NCBI GenBank assembly: GCA_946481035.1
Contig: CAMLNK010000117.1
Coordinates: 1-8,701 of the forward strand
Reading direction: 5' to 3'
DNA length: 8,701 bases
From: an uncultured Dyadobacter sp.
GTDB lineage: Bacteria; Bacteroidota; Bacteroidia; Cytophagales; Spirosomataceae
In this document: piece after piece, positions 1 through 6,248 of the stretch
Layout: each line of letters starts with the position of its first letter
How positions within the stretch are numbered: the first letter of the stretch is position 1
Program-made: the position numbers and the translations under genes
Notes under the pieces: model-generated
What the model saw: only the letters and a program-made list of their open reading frames with translations
What the model was told of the DNA's origin: nothing
Database searches by the model: none

Positions 1-45
1 CTGTGACCGGCTCCGGGAAAGGATAAGTGGTGGCACACCCGCTGG

Positions 46-1515
46 TTATCTGTAAATCATCACACGACTGCTTTCCAGCTGAAAATTGATCGGCAGATTA
101 TATTTGACTCTCACTTTCTGTCCACGCATCACCCCGGGCTCCCACTTTCCGTCCATCAGCTTGACAACCCGCAGTGCTTCCTCATCGAGGCCGTAACCAA
201 CTCTTTTTTCGACTTTATAATCACACACTGAACCATCTTCACAAACGACAAACGACAACATTACCCGTCCTGCGACACCGCTGCGCGCCGCATCAGAAGG
301 ATAACGCATGTTCATCCCGAGAAACTTGTAAAACTCCTTAATACCTCCTTTGAACTCGGGCTGAATTTGCGGCTTATCATACGCCATTTTGGTACCATTC
401 ACCCACGAAACCCCGCTCTTAAATTGCCCCAGATCGTAAACCTCCTCGTAATACTGCGTACTGTCGGCCAGCTTTCCAATCCATTTCCCATCTTTGATCC
501 CCTCCACCACCTTGCCCTGCTCGAACACCCATTTACCATTCGGCGTTTCGCCGGCCGCCATCCAATAGCCTTCGCCGTTTTTTGTATGCTGCACGCCATC
601 CGGCCCCCATGCGTTCATCAATAGAGGTTCCTCTCTCACACCCATTTTGTTAACCGGGAAATCCCTGTGAGCCCTTATTTGTCCGTTAGGGTCCCAGTAG
701 ACATCCGTCACCAACGAATCGCTCAGGAGTTGCTGGCGCCTTACCATTCCATTCAGATCATAATCCTTGATTAGGGATGCCTTTCCATCTACGCCGTACT
801 CAATATATGAAAGCATATGATCCTCCGTATCGAATATGACTTCGGTGGCATGGCTGGCTTCATTGTAATCACGTGCAGCAATCCTGTATGCGGAAATCGA
901 ATCGGCGCCCGGGTTCACGAAGCGGGATTTGTAGCGGATCGGTGTTTTTGCAAATTTTGCCTCGCCGAGTCTCTTCCACTTTCTGCCCTTTGATTCTTCA
1001 TAAGCCACATCTCCCGATACAAAACCGTGGTCATCAACAGGGGTCGTGCGCCGGTATTTAGCTCTTGCAGAGTCTATCGGAACGAATGCCTCATTGAAAT
1101 AGTCTATGAAAGCACGTCTCGCCTCATTGTAAGTGGGTTTGGCCGTCGCTTGGAATGCCACAGGAAAAAAGACCGTTTGCCGGACCCGCTGCCCTCCCAG
1201 CATGGCCGGTTTCCAGGCCTTGTACATTCCAAAGACCTTCACGGCTGCCGCATTGCACAAGGTATCAATCCCGCGGGTTATCTCGATATTGCTCATGCTT
1301 CCATCGGGCTGCACTACGCCTTTGAGAAAAACCCGCCCGTTAACGCCTTTGATTGAGTTTGGAAGGGGAATTTGGAGATTTGAATTGATAAATTGATTGA
1401 GAGTAGTTAATCCGCCTGCCGGCTCGGCCTGTCTTTCTACTTCATGAGGCAAATACACTTGCTGGGCGAATGCCTGTACACCGGAAAACAACAATAGAGT
1501 GAGTAGTTTTTTCAT
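46..1515 (-). CDS. Periplasmic protein with two TonB C-terminal-like domains flanking MORN/YwqK-like repeats
   Basis: 489 residues. Residues 1-18 form a Sec signal peptide (KK, a Leu-rich core, then AFA-Q), so the mature protein should be periplasmic or outer-membrane associated. Residues about 34-122 resemble a TonB C-terminal domain: GRVFLKGVVQPDGS, then a repeated-Ala helix and WKPAMLGGQRVRQ, ending in a beta strand. Residues 381-480 form a second, better-preserved copy: YPSDAARSGVAGRVMLSF, the EDGSV turn, LDEEALRVV, and KWEPGVMRGQKVRVKYNLPI. The middle (about 225-365) has repeated short Tyr/Trp/Gly strands such as GKWVFEQGKVVEG, like the MORN-type repeats of YwqK-family proteins. Classical TonB has an N-terminal membrane anchor that contacts ExbB/ExbD; here a cleavable signal replaces it, so energy transduction is doubtful. 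In Bacteroidota such proteins are often annotated 'energy transducer TonB'; true partner unknown. The ATG at 1515 directly precedes the signal peptide. It is transcribed alone, divergent from the LpxH-like gene. Confidence 0.85.
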   Translation of the reverse strand: MKKLLTLLLFSGVQAFAQQVYLPHEVERQAEPAGGLTTLNQFINSNLQIPLPNSIKGVNGRVFLKGVVQPDGSMSNIEITRGIDTLCNAAAVKVFGMYKAWKPAMLGGQRVRQTVFFPVAFQATAKPTYNEARRAFIDYFNEAFVPIDSARAKYRRTTPVDDHGFVSGDVAYEESKGRKWKRLGEAKFAKTPIRYKSRFVNPGADSISAYRIAARDYNEASHATEVIFDTEDHMLSYIEYGVDGKASLIKDYDLNGMVRRQQLLSDSLVTDVYWDPNGQIRAHRDFPVNKMGVREEPLLMNAWGPDGVQHTKNGEGYWMAAGETPNGKWVFEQGKVVEGIKDGKWIGKLADSTQYYEEVYDLGQFKSGVSWVNGTKMAYDKPQIQPEFKGGIKEFYKFLGMNMRYPSDAARSGVAGRVMLSFVVCEDGSVCDYKVEKRVGYGLDEEALRVVKLMDGKWEPGVMRGQKVRVKYNLPINFQLESSRVMIYR

Positions 1516-1688
1516 TAGGGTTGATGAGCTATGTCACCAGCAAAAATCATTCTTTTATTTTAAAGATACTCATAGTTACTCTTTAAATATTTCAAAAGTG
1601 ATTTGTAGAAGTAGTTTTCAGTATAAACTTAACCTACTGATAACCTGCGAATAATATCCAGGTAATATAAAATGAGAAAATTTGTATC
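1516..1688. promoter_or_regulatory. Divergent intergenic region with promoters for both flanking genes (boundaries only)
   Basis: This 173-nt, AT-rich spacer separates the start codons of two divergently transcribed genes, so it should carry both of their promoters. On the minus strand there is a TATCTTTA box (1561-1568), a 7/8 match to the Bacteroidota TANNTTTG -7 element, with a TTTG 24 nt upstream (1593-1596). That spacing is slightly longer than usual. I found no convincing element on the plus strand. Neither gene has a clear Shine-Dalgarno sequence. An ATG at 1672 is out of frame with the downstream gene and is probably not used. Confidence 0.4.
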
Positions 1689-2555
1689 ATGGGAGATACA
1701 ACTCACTTTCGGACTATCATTATTTCTGACGTTCACCTCGGAGCAGGAGGGTCGAAGGCAGAAGAGGTCACCAATTTCCTGAAAAGCTACACATGTAAAA
1801 AGCTTATCCTGAATGGCGACATTATCGACGCGTGGCAACTGAAAAAGTATGGCGTGTGGAAACGCAAACATACATTGTTTTTCAAACGCGTGCTGAAAAT
1901 GATAGAGGACAACAAAACGAAAGTGATCTATATCCGCGGCAACCACGACGATTTCCTCGACCAGATCATCCCGTTGCGCCTCGGCAAACATTTCCAGATC
2001 CGCAAAGATTACATATTGACTTCCGGCACACAGCGGTTTTACGTCACCCACGGCGATGTTTTCGATTCCATTACCACCCATTTGAAATGGCTGGCCTACC
2101 TGGGCGATATCGGCTATACGTTCCTGCTGTGGGTTAACAAGTTTTACAATAAATATCGCGCATGGCGCGGTCTCTCCTATTACTCCTTGTCGCAACGTGT
2201 AAAGCAGTCCGTTAAAATGGCTGTGAACTACATGACCGACTTTGAAGAGAAACTGACCGAGCTTGCCCGCTCACGCAGCTGCGACGGCGTGATCTGCGGG
2301 CATATTCACCACCCGGCGATCCGCGAGATCGATGGTATCAAATACATGAACTCCGGCGACTGGGTCGAGACCCTGAGCGCACTGGTAGAGGATTTCGATG
2401 GCAACTGGAGTCTGCTTTACTACGACCAGCAGGAGATCGTCGAAAAGCCTGTAAAAAAAACGAGTACCAACAAAGTCGTTGAAAACTTCCCCGGCATGGA
2501 AAAGCAAGTGGCATTCACCGGTTTTCTGACGGGGCGGAATCAGCGCTATCTATAA
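1689..2555 (+). CDS. LpxH-type metallophosphoesterase (UDP-2,3-diacylglucosamine diphosphatase family)
   Basis: 288 residues of the calcineurin-like phosphoesterase fold. All five metal-site blocks are visible: D14-x-H16 (SDVHLG), G43-D44 (GDIID), G84-N85-H86-D87, H121 (THGD), and G204-H205-I206-H207 (GHIHHP). The sequence after GDIID and the hydrophobic insertion at about 135-155 (between the THGD and GHIHH blocks) resemble the LpxH/COG2908 branch. LpxH cleaves UDP-2,3-diacylglucosamine to lipid X plus UMP, on the cytoplasmic side of the inner membrane, in lipid A synthesis. E. coli LpxH is about 240 residues; this protein has roughly 40 extra Lys-rich residues at the C-terminus after a WVETLSALVE block. 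No signal peptide is present, as expected for LpxH. The ATG at 1689 places the first catalytic block at residues 13-18, the usual position. The next gene starts 2 nt after the stop, so they are probably co-transcribed. Bacteroidota can carry several COG2908 paralogues, so this may be one acting on another nucleotide-linked lipid; hence no gene symbol. Confidence 0.85.
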   Translation: MGDTTHFRTIIISDVHLGAGGSKAEEVTNFLKSYTCKKLILNGDIIDAWQLKKYGVWKRKHTLFFKRVLKMIEDNKTKVIYIRGNHDDFLDQIIPLRLGKHFQIRKDYILTSGTQRFYVTHGDVFDSITTHLKWLAYLGDIGYTFLLWVNKFYNKYRAWRGLSYYSLSQRVKQSVKMAVNYMTDFEEKLTELARSRSCDGVICGHIHHPAIREIDGIKYMNSGDWVETLSALVEDFDGNWSLLYYDQQEIVEKPVKKTSTNKVVENFPGMEKQVAFTGFLTGRNQRYL

Positions 2556-2557
2556 TT

Positions 2558-3679
2558 ATGAGAATCCTTTTTCTGGTTCAGGGAGAGGGCCGGGGGCATC
2601 TGACGCAAGCCATTTCGCTCGGCCAGATCCTGCGCAGTGCGGGACACAAGGTAGTGGGTGCGATGGTGGGGACTTCTCCGGGCCGGAATATCCCGTCGTT
2701 TTTCCAGGAGCAGATCTTCGCGCCGGTGCATCATTTCGCGGCGCCCAATATCATTTATAAGGCACAAGGCGGCGGCATGAATGTCGGCCGGACGATTGCC
2801 ACACACCTGGCGCATTTGCCCAAATACCTCAAAAGCCTTCATCGCATCCACGAAACGGTGAAGCAGATCAACCCGGACCTCATCGTGAGCTTTTACGATA
2901 CCTACGGCGGACTCTACAATATGATCTACCGCTCGGGCATACCGATGGTCTGCATTGCGCATCAGTACCTTTTGCTCCATCCGAAATTTATTTTTCCTGA
3001 AAAGAGCCGGGTCAGCCAGTTTTTGATCAACCTCAACTCAAAATCGACGTCGTGGCTTTCGGCGAACCGGCTTGCATTGTCGTTCCGCGAAATGCCTTCG
3101 GCCCCGGAGCTGAAAATTACGGTGGTACCGCCATTGCTTCGCAAGGAAGTTACCCGGCTTACCCCACAAAATGGCTCATTCATCCTCGTGTACATGACGC
3201 ACCACAGCCTGAGCGCTCAGGTGATCGAGTGGCATCAGAAGCACAAGGATGTGCAGTTGCATTGTTTCTGGGACAATGCGGATGCTTCGGAGGAATTTGT
3301 TTTCGACAGTACCCTTACTTTTCACCAGATCAACAGCGAAAAATACCTGCGAATGCTCGCTACCTGTCGTGCGTTGGTAACGACCGCCGGTTTTGAATCG
3401 GTTTGCGAAGCGATGTATTTGGGAAAACCGGTGATGATGGTGCCCGTACCGAATCATTTCGAGCAGGAATGCAATGCGATCGACGGCGTGATATCCGGCG
3501 CTGGGGTAATGTCCAAATCGTTCGACCTATCGGTGATTTTTGACTATCTGCCGAAGCATATCGACCAATCGGAGAAATTCAGAAGCTGGTATAATCGCGG
3601 GCACCAGATTTTTGTGCGGGAAATGGCGGAATTTGAGAAATCAATCAATATCAGGCGGAAAATGCAGTCGGAAATCTGA
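2558..3679 (+). CDS. MurG-like GT-B family glycosyltransferase
   Basis: 373 residues with no signal peptide. The N-terminal Rossmann half opens with MRILFLVQGEGRGHLTQA; the G-E-G-R-G-H motif at 9-14 is the glycine-rich loop of MurG and UDP-glycosyltransferase-like GT-B enzymes. The C-terminal half holds the sugar-nucleotide region: TTAGFESVCEAMYLGKP at 275-291 followed by MVPVPNHFEQECNA, the signature in which a Gly-x-x-Ser/Thr turn and a later Glu/Gln bind the donor. The overall length fits the family, often labelled only 'glycosyltransferase family protein'. The donor sugar and acceptor cannot be read from the sequence. The neighbouring LpxH-like enzyme suggests a lipid-linked acceptor at the inner membrane, as for lipid A, a glycolipid or a polyprenyl sugar; that is inference. 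The start codon follows the upstream stop by 2 nt, consistent with translational coupling. The last codons lie within a hairpin at the convergent junction with the next gene. Confidence 0.82.
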   Translation: MRILFLVQGEGRGHLTQAISLGQILRSAGHKVVGAMVGTSPGRNIPSFFQEQIFAPVHHFAAPNIIYKAQGGGMNVGRTIATHLAHLPKYLKSLHRIHETVKQINPDLIVSFYDTYGGLYNMIYRSGIPMVCIAHQYLLLHPKFIFPEKSRVSQFLINLNSKSTSWLSANRLALSFREMPSAPELKITVVPPLLRKEVTRLTPQNGSFILVYMTHHSLSAQVIEWHQKHKDVQLHCFWDNADASEEFVFDSTLTFHQINSEKYLRMLATCRALVTTAGFESVCEAMYLGKPVMMVPVPNHFEQECNAIDGVISGAGVMSKSFDLSVIFDYLPKHIDQSEKFRSWYNRGHQIFVREMAEFEKSINIRRKMQSEI

Positions 3680-3690
3680 CATTCTCCGCC
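3654..3690. terminator. Hairpin at the convergent gene junction, possible bidirectional terminator
   Basis: The arm GGCGGAAAATG (3654-3664) pairs with CATTCTCCGCC (3680-3690) over 11 positions with one A-C mismatch. Across a one-base bulge the stem continues for 3 more pairs (CAG/CTG) to an 8-nt loop. It covers the last codons and stop of the glycosyltransferase and ends 8 nt from the stop of the minus-strand META-like gene. Only weak T tracts flank it (CTTATTTG on plus, TGATTGATT on minus), so it is a plausible but not strong intrinsic terminator for either direction. Confidence 0.4.
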
Positions 3691-3698
3691 CGGATGCC

Positions 3699-4172
3699 TT
3701 ATTTGTCCTTCTTGAAAACAAGCTGTTCGGGGTTTTGAGCAAATTTGAGGATCAGTTTATCCGACTGTACATGATAACTTCCCTTGCCACCTGTTGAATC
3801 CGACGGCAGCCAGGCTTTGCCGCTCCATTCCGGCTCACCCACTTTTGTTCCCCCAAAACTGGTTATTTTGAAAGTACAACTCCCACCGAGCGTATAAGTT
3901 CCCTGGATCGTGTTCACAAACGTGTGGCCCGAAATCGTTCCGCTCTTCTTATCATCCGAAAAACTGAAAACCACACTTTTCCCGCTGATTTCGGGGTCTG
4001 TATCCACTGCACCTGTTGCGGTGTTCTCGAAATAATCCAGGCGCCAGGTGCCGGCCAGCGACGCGATTTCCGAACACGGCGGCATAGCACAACAATCCTT
4101 GCCGTGTCCGCATTCAAAGGAAGTCAATGCAAGAAAAACGAAGCAAACAAACAAATACGCAATCCTTTTCAT
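3699..4172 (-). CDS. Exported META/HslJ-like domain protein lacking the conserved cysteines
   Basis: 157 residues. A hydrophobic N-terminal segment (about 5-17) looks like an export signal. The residues before Cys21 (S-F-E-C) are a poor lipobox, so it may be cleaved by signal peptidase I or be an atypical lipoprotein. The mature N-terminus carries a cysteine cluster (C21, C27, C28, C33). From residue 39 the sequence follows the META/HslJ pattern: LAGTWRLDYF, then SGHTFVNTIQGTYTL (N87-x3-G91-x-Y93, as in the usual CN-x3-G-x-Y), GGTKVGEPEW at 108-117, and the final strands KLILKF and QLVFKK. Both family cysteines are replaced, by Val86 before the Asn and by Gly112 in the GGTK segment. META domains occur in exported or lipoprotein stress and heat-shock-associated proteins, and their molecular function is generally unknown. 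It is the last gene of a three-gene unit, starting 11 nt after the barrel gene stops. The family assignment rests on motif spacing and is moderate. Confidence 0.6.
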   Translation of the reverse strand: MKRIAYLFVCFVFLALTSFECGHGKDCCAMPPCSEIASLAGTWRLDYFENTATGAVDTDPEISGKSVVFSFSDDKKSGTISGHTFVNTIQGTYTLGGSCTFKITSFGGTKVGEPEWSGKAWLPSDSTGGKGSYHVQSDKLILKFAQNPEQLVFKKDK

Positions 4173-4183
4173 GGCTGATATAT

Positions 4184-4765
4184 TTAAAAACTGATCCCTA
4201 ACCGCAATGCGAGTCTGTTGTAGACCCGGTCTTCAAATCTTTCCTTTTGGTCCCACAATGGCACTTTTGAGATATGCGCTTCCTGCCGTTTATAGGTTAA
4301 TGTGATGGTAAATGCAGCCACACCCGGCTTCCCTACCTTCATCCCTACGCCCGGGTTGACCATGAGCCCTCCTTTCGTATCAGCGCCTTCGGGGTCGTCG
4401 TGAAACCAGGCAAATGCATAACCCGCATCGACTGTACCAAACAATTTCACGTTTTTGTCCGCCACAAAATCGTATCGGACACCTCCGGCAATCGGGTTCA
4501 GCAAAGCAGTTTTGTACCAATCCATACCCAGGGTCACGCCGGCGGACAAATTTTGATGAATCTGAACACCATTGAATGTTTGGATAGTGAGGCTGGTCTT
4601 ACTGTCCACCTGATCCGAATTGCCGGCATAGGGATTCGGGTATTTCACTCTTCCGAATAGCCCGCCAAACTCGGTATGGTTAACAAACCGCAAGCTTCGG
4701 GCCTTCTGCGCATACGAGCCGGTTGTAGCCAGCAACAGCAGCAATAAAAATGCGATCTTTTTCAT
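4184..4765 (-). CDS. Small outer-membrane beta-barrel protein, function unknown
   Basis: 193 residues. The signal peptide spans about residues 1-19 (MKKIAF, a Leu-rich core, then SYA-Q). The mature chain is a series of alternating amphipathic strands with aromatic girdle residues, separated by Gly/Asn/Asp-rich turns, for example NLSAGVTLGMDWY, GGVRYDFVADKNVKLFGTVDAGYAFAWF and GLMVNPGVGMKVG. It ends in LALRLGISF; a terminal Phe is the usual recognition signal for the BAM barrel-assembly machinery. The mature size of about 174 residues would suit an eight-stranded barrel, but I did not count strands rigorously. I do not recognise a specific family; it resembles generic 'outer membrane beta-barrel' or porin-family entries. 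The ATG is separated by a single base from the TGA of the LVIVD-repeat gene upstream, so translation is probably coupled. Being sandwiched between two other exported proteins suggests a shared surface or periplasmic task. Confidence 0.75.
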   Translation of the reverse strand: MKKIAFLLLLLLATTGSYAQKARSLRFVNHTEFGGLFGRVKYPNPYAGNSDQVDSKTSLTIQTFNGVQIHQNLSAGVTLGMDWYKTALLNPIAGGVRYDFVADKNVKLFGTVDAGYAFAWFHDDPEGADTKGGLMVNPGVGMKVGKPGVAAFTITLTYKRQEAHISKVPLWDQKERFEDRVYNRLALRLGISF

Positions 4766-4766
4766 G

Positions 4767-6056
4767 TCAAATCGCTTTTCCGACCGGAATTTTGCTCAGC
4801 ATTTTCAAATCCTTCGGATTCGACGAATCATATTGATAAAATCCGTCATCGCCGATCAGCAGCAACGTTTTGCCCAATGAGATCACGTCATAAGCATGCA
4901 TATCCTTGAAATGCGCAAGCTGTTTACGATCCACCTGGAACTTGTCGGTCACATCAAATACCTTCAAGCCATGCTCTCCTTCACAAAGGTAGAGTGTCGG
5001 GAAATCGACACTTAGTCCGTGCGGATTCTCCATCTGATAGCTTTTGATCAGCTGCGGAGCCGCCGGGTTGCTTATATCGACAAGATCGAGTTGGTTCTGG
5101 CCTCCCCCGCATGCGGTGCCTGTGCGCAAGGTCACGTACGCGATGTTCTCGTGCACCACCACGGGGTCGCAGGCGCGGCCGTGCTGGAAGTTGGAGAGTT
5201 GCTTCGGTTCTGCGGGATTCGTATTGTCATATATAAACATCCCCGTAGAAGAACCGATAAACAGCTTATTGTCGTACGGGAAAATGGTTTCGATCCCCCA
5301 TCCGAGAAATATGGTAGTAAAATCGACCGGCTGCGCAGGTTTATCGATCTTGAAAAGGTGCATTTGGTTCTGGCCCACTGCATAAAGAAAATTGCGGTCC
5401 AATGCGAAACGCGCCATCGAACCCGCCTGGCCGTTGGTAGCGCCCGAAGATTGTGGCGAAGCCGATGATGAACCGCTCAGAAATGCCCTGTCTGCGAAAG
5501 CCCAAATGCCGCCCCACCAGGAACTGGGCGGAACGTTGTCTTCACAGTTGACCGTGATCGTTTCTTCAACCCATTCCACATTCTGATCGGTAATAGAGCC
5601 TACCGATTCGTTTAGCGCCCATCCGCCTCCGTCGAAAGTGCCGGATTTGAATACATTTTTAACCCTGCCAACTTCTTTCGAGGCCGCGGGATCGGTGATA
5701 TCGATCGAGACGAGATCGGAAAAGCTGTCGGCGTAAAGGATATTGTCGCGGACAGCGATATCGCCATTTCCGGGGATATTGATGAAAGTTACAAATTTCG
5801 GATTGGCAGGATTGCCGTTGTCGATAATGTGAATGCCTTTCTTAATTTCATTCACAAACAAATATTTCCCTTTCACGTACATTTTCCCGGGTTGCTTCAA
5901 ACTACGCGGCGATTCGGCCTTTACCTGCGTCCTGAGCTCCATCAGGGAATGCGTAACGCTACTGAAACGCCGCACAATGCGCGTTTCCTTACATTGATCG
6001 TTACACGACCAGCACAGCCATGCCACGACACATAACAGTAAAAGTTTAGGTTTCAT
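4767..6056 (-). CDS. LVIVD-repeat beta-propeller lipoprotein
   Basis: 429 residues. The N-terminus MKPKLLLLCVVAWLCWSC is a lipoprotein-like signal with Cys18 as probable acylation site; the lipobox (C-W-S-C) is weaker than canonical. Seven copies of an LVIVD-type unit are readable, each with a hydrophobic strand, Asp, an N/D-P turn and a second strand: about 74-92 (GIHIIDNGNPANPKF), 114-132 (LVSIDITDPAASKE), 231-249, 272-290 (MFIYDNTNPAEPKQL), 322-340 (LDLVDISNPAAPQLI), 363-383 and 405-423. Seven units suggest a seven-bladed propeller, which is inference. LVIVD repeats occur in exported bacterial and archaeal proteins of unknown biochemical role and probably mediate binding. Residues about 140-215 are an insertion with a Ser/Gly/Ala-rich, low-complexity stretch near 194-213 that interrupts the spacing between units two and three. 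It is the first gene of a three-gene unit, 1 nt from the barrel gene. Its promoter should lie in the 6057-6149 spacer. Confidence 0.85.
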   Translation of the reverse strand: MKPKLLLLCVVAWLCWSCNDQCKETRIVRRFSSVTHSLMELRTQVKAESPRSLKQPGKMYVKGKYLFVNEIKKGIHIIDNGNPANPKFVTFINIPGNGDIAVRDNILYADSFSDLVSIDITDPAASKEVGRVKNVFKSGTFDGGGWALNESVGSITDQNVEWVEETITVNCEDNVPPSSWWGGIWAFADRAFLSGSSSASPQSSGATNGQAGSMARFALDRNFLYAVGQNQMHLFKIDKPAQPVDFTTIFLGWGIETIFPYDNKLFIGSSTGMFIYDNTNPAEPKQLSNFQHGRACDPVVVHENIAYVTLRTGTACGGGQNQLDLVDISNPAAPQLIKSYQMENPHGLSVDFPTLYLCEGEHGLKVFDVTDKFQVDRKQLAHFKDMHAYDVISLGKTLLLIGDDGFYQYDSSNPKDLKMLSKIPVGKAI

Positions 6057-6149
6057 ACAGCTAGGTATTAGAGGCTAGTAAAAATGATATTTCAACTTGG
6101 GTAAATGCAGGACAGTATTTTTTTGTAATTGGTTGGAATACAAAACAAA
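6057..6149 (-). promoter_or_regulatory. Leader/promoter region of the LVIVD-barrel-META operon
   Basis: This AT-rich spacer lies between the serpin terminators and the first gene of the minus-strand three-gene unit, so the operon promoter most likely sits here. I searched for the Bacteroidota TTTG / TANNTTTG pair and found no convincing full match. The call rests on position only. Confidence 0.35.
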
Positions 6150-6178
6150 ATCGTCCGAAAGCAAGGCCTTCGGACGAT
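6150..6178 (-). terminator. Rho-independent terminator, distal of a tandem pair after the serpin gene
   Basis: A perfect 10-bp stem (ATCGTCCGAA / TTCGGACGAT) encloses a 9-nt loop. On the minus strand the stem is followed at once by TTTTGTTTTGTATT, a good U tract, so it fits an intrinsic terminator for transcription from the serpin side, about 70 nt after the serpin stop. Confidence 0.75.
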
Positions 6179-6189
6179 AACGCACCCCG

Positions 6190-6213
6190 AAAATACCGGC
6201 GAACCGGTATTTT
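6190..6213. terminator. Strong short hairpin, proximal terminator after the serpin gene, bidirectional in form
   Basis: A perfect 10-bp stem (AAAATACCGG / CCGGTATTTT) has a 4-nt loop, read as UUCG on the minus strand. The minus strand has about four Us after the GC core, the plus strand six. It begins about 36 nt beyond the serpin stop codon. As no plus-strand gene enters from the left here, its role is probably serpin termination together with the distal hairpin. Confidence 0.75.
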
Positions 6214-6248
6214 TTATCTTTGATATTTTTAAATGCTTTCCGGCATTT

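Noticed and set aside
1..55. Possible tail of a plus-strand gene before the TonB-domain gene
   Set aside because: Two plus frames run in from the edge and stop at 24-26 and 53-55, but the 7-17 residue tails have no recognisable content and there is no way to choose between them.
1561..1596. Minus-strand TATCTTTA with an upstream TTTG as a defined promoter
   Set aside because: The -7 box is 7/8 but the 24-nt spacing is longer than the usual Bacteroidota arrangement in an AT-rich region, so it is noted only as a candidate inside the spacer.
1672..1780. Small out-of-frame ORF opening at ATG 1672 and overlapping the LpxH-like gene
   Set aside because: It is short, has no recognisable motif, and runs through the conserved metal-site codons in the wrong frame.
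1629..2195. Long minus-strand reading frame antisense to the LpxH-like gene
   Set aside because: The plus strand encodes all metallophosphoesterase motifs in order; the antisense product has no domain features.
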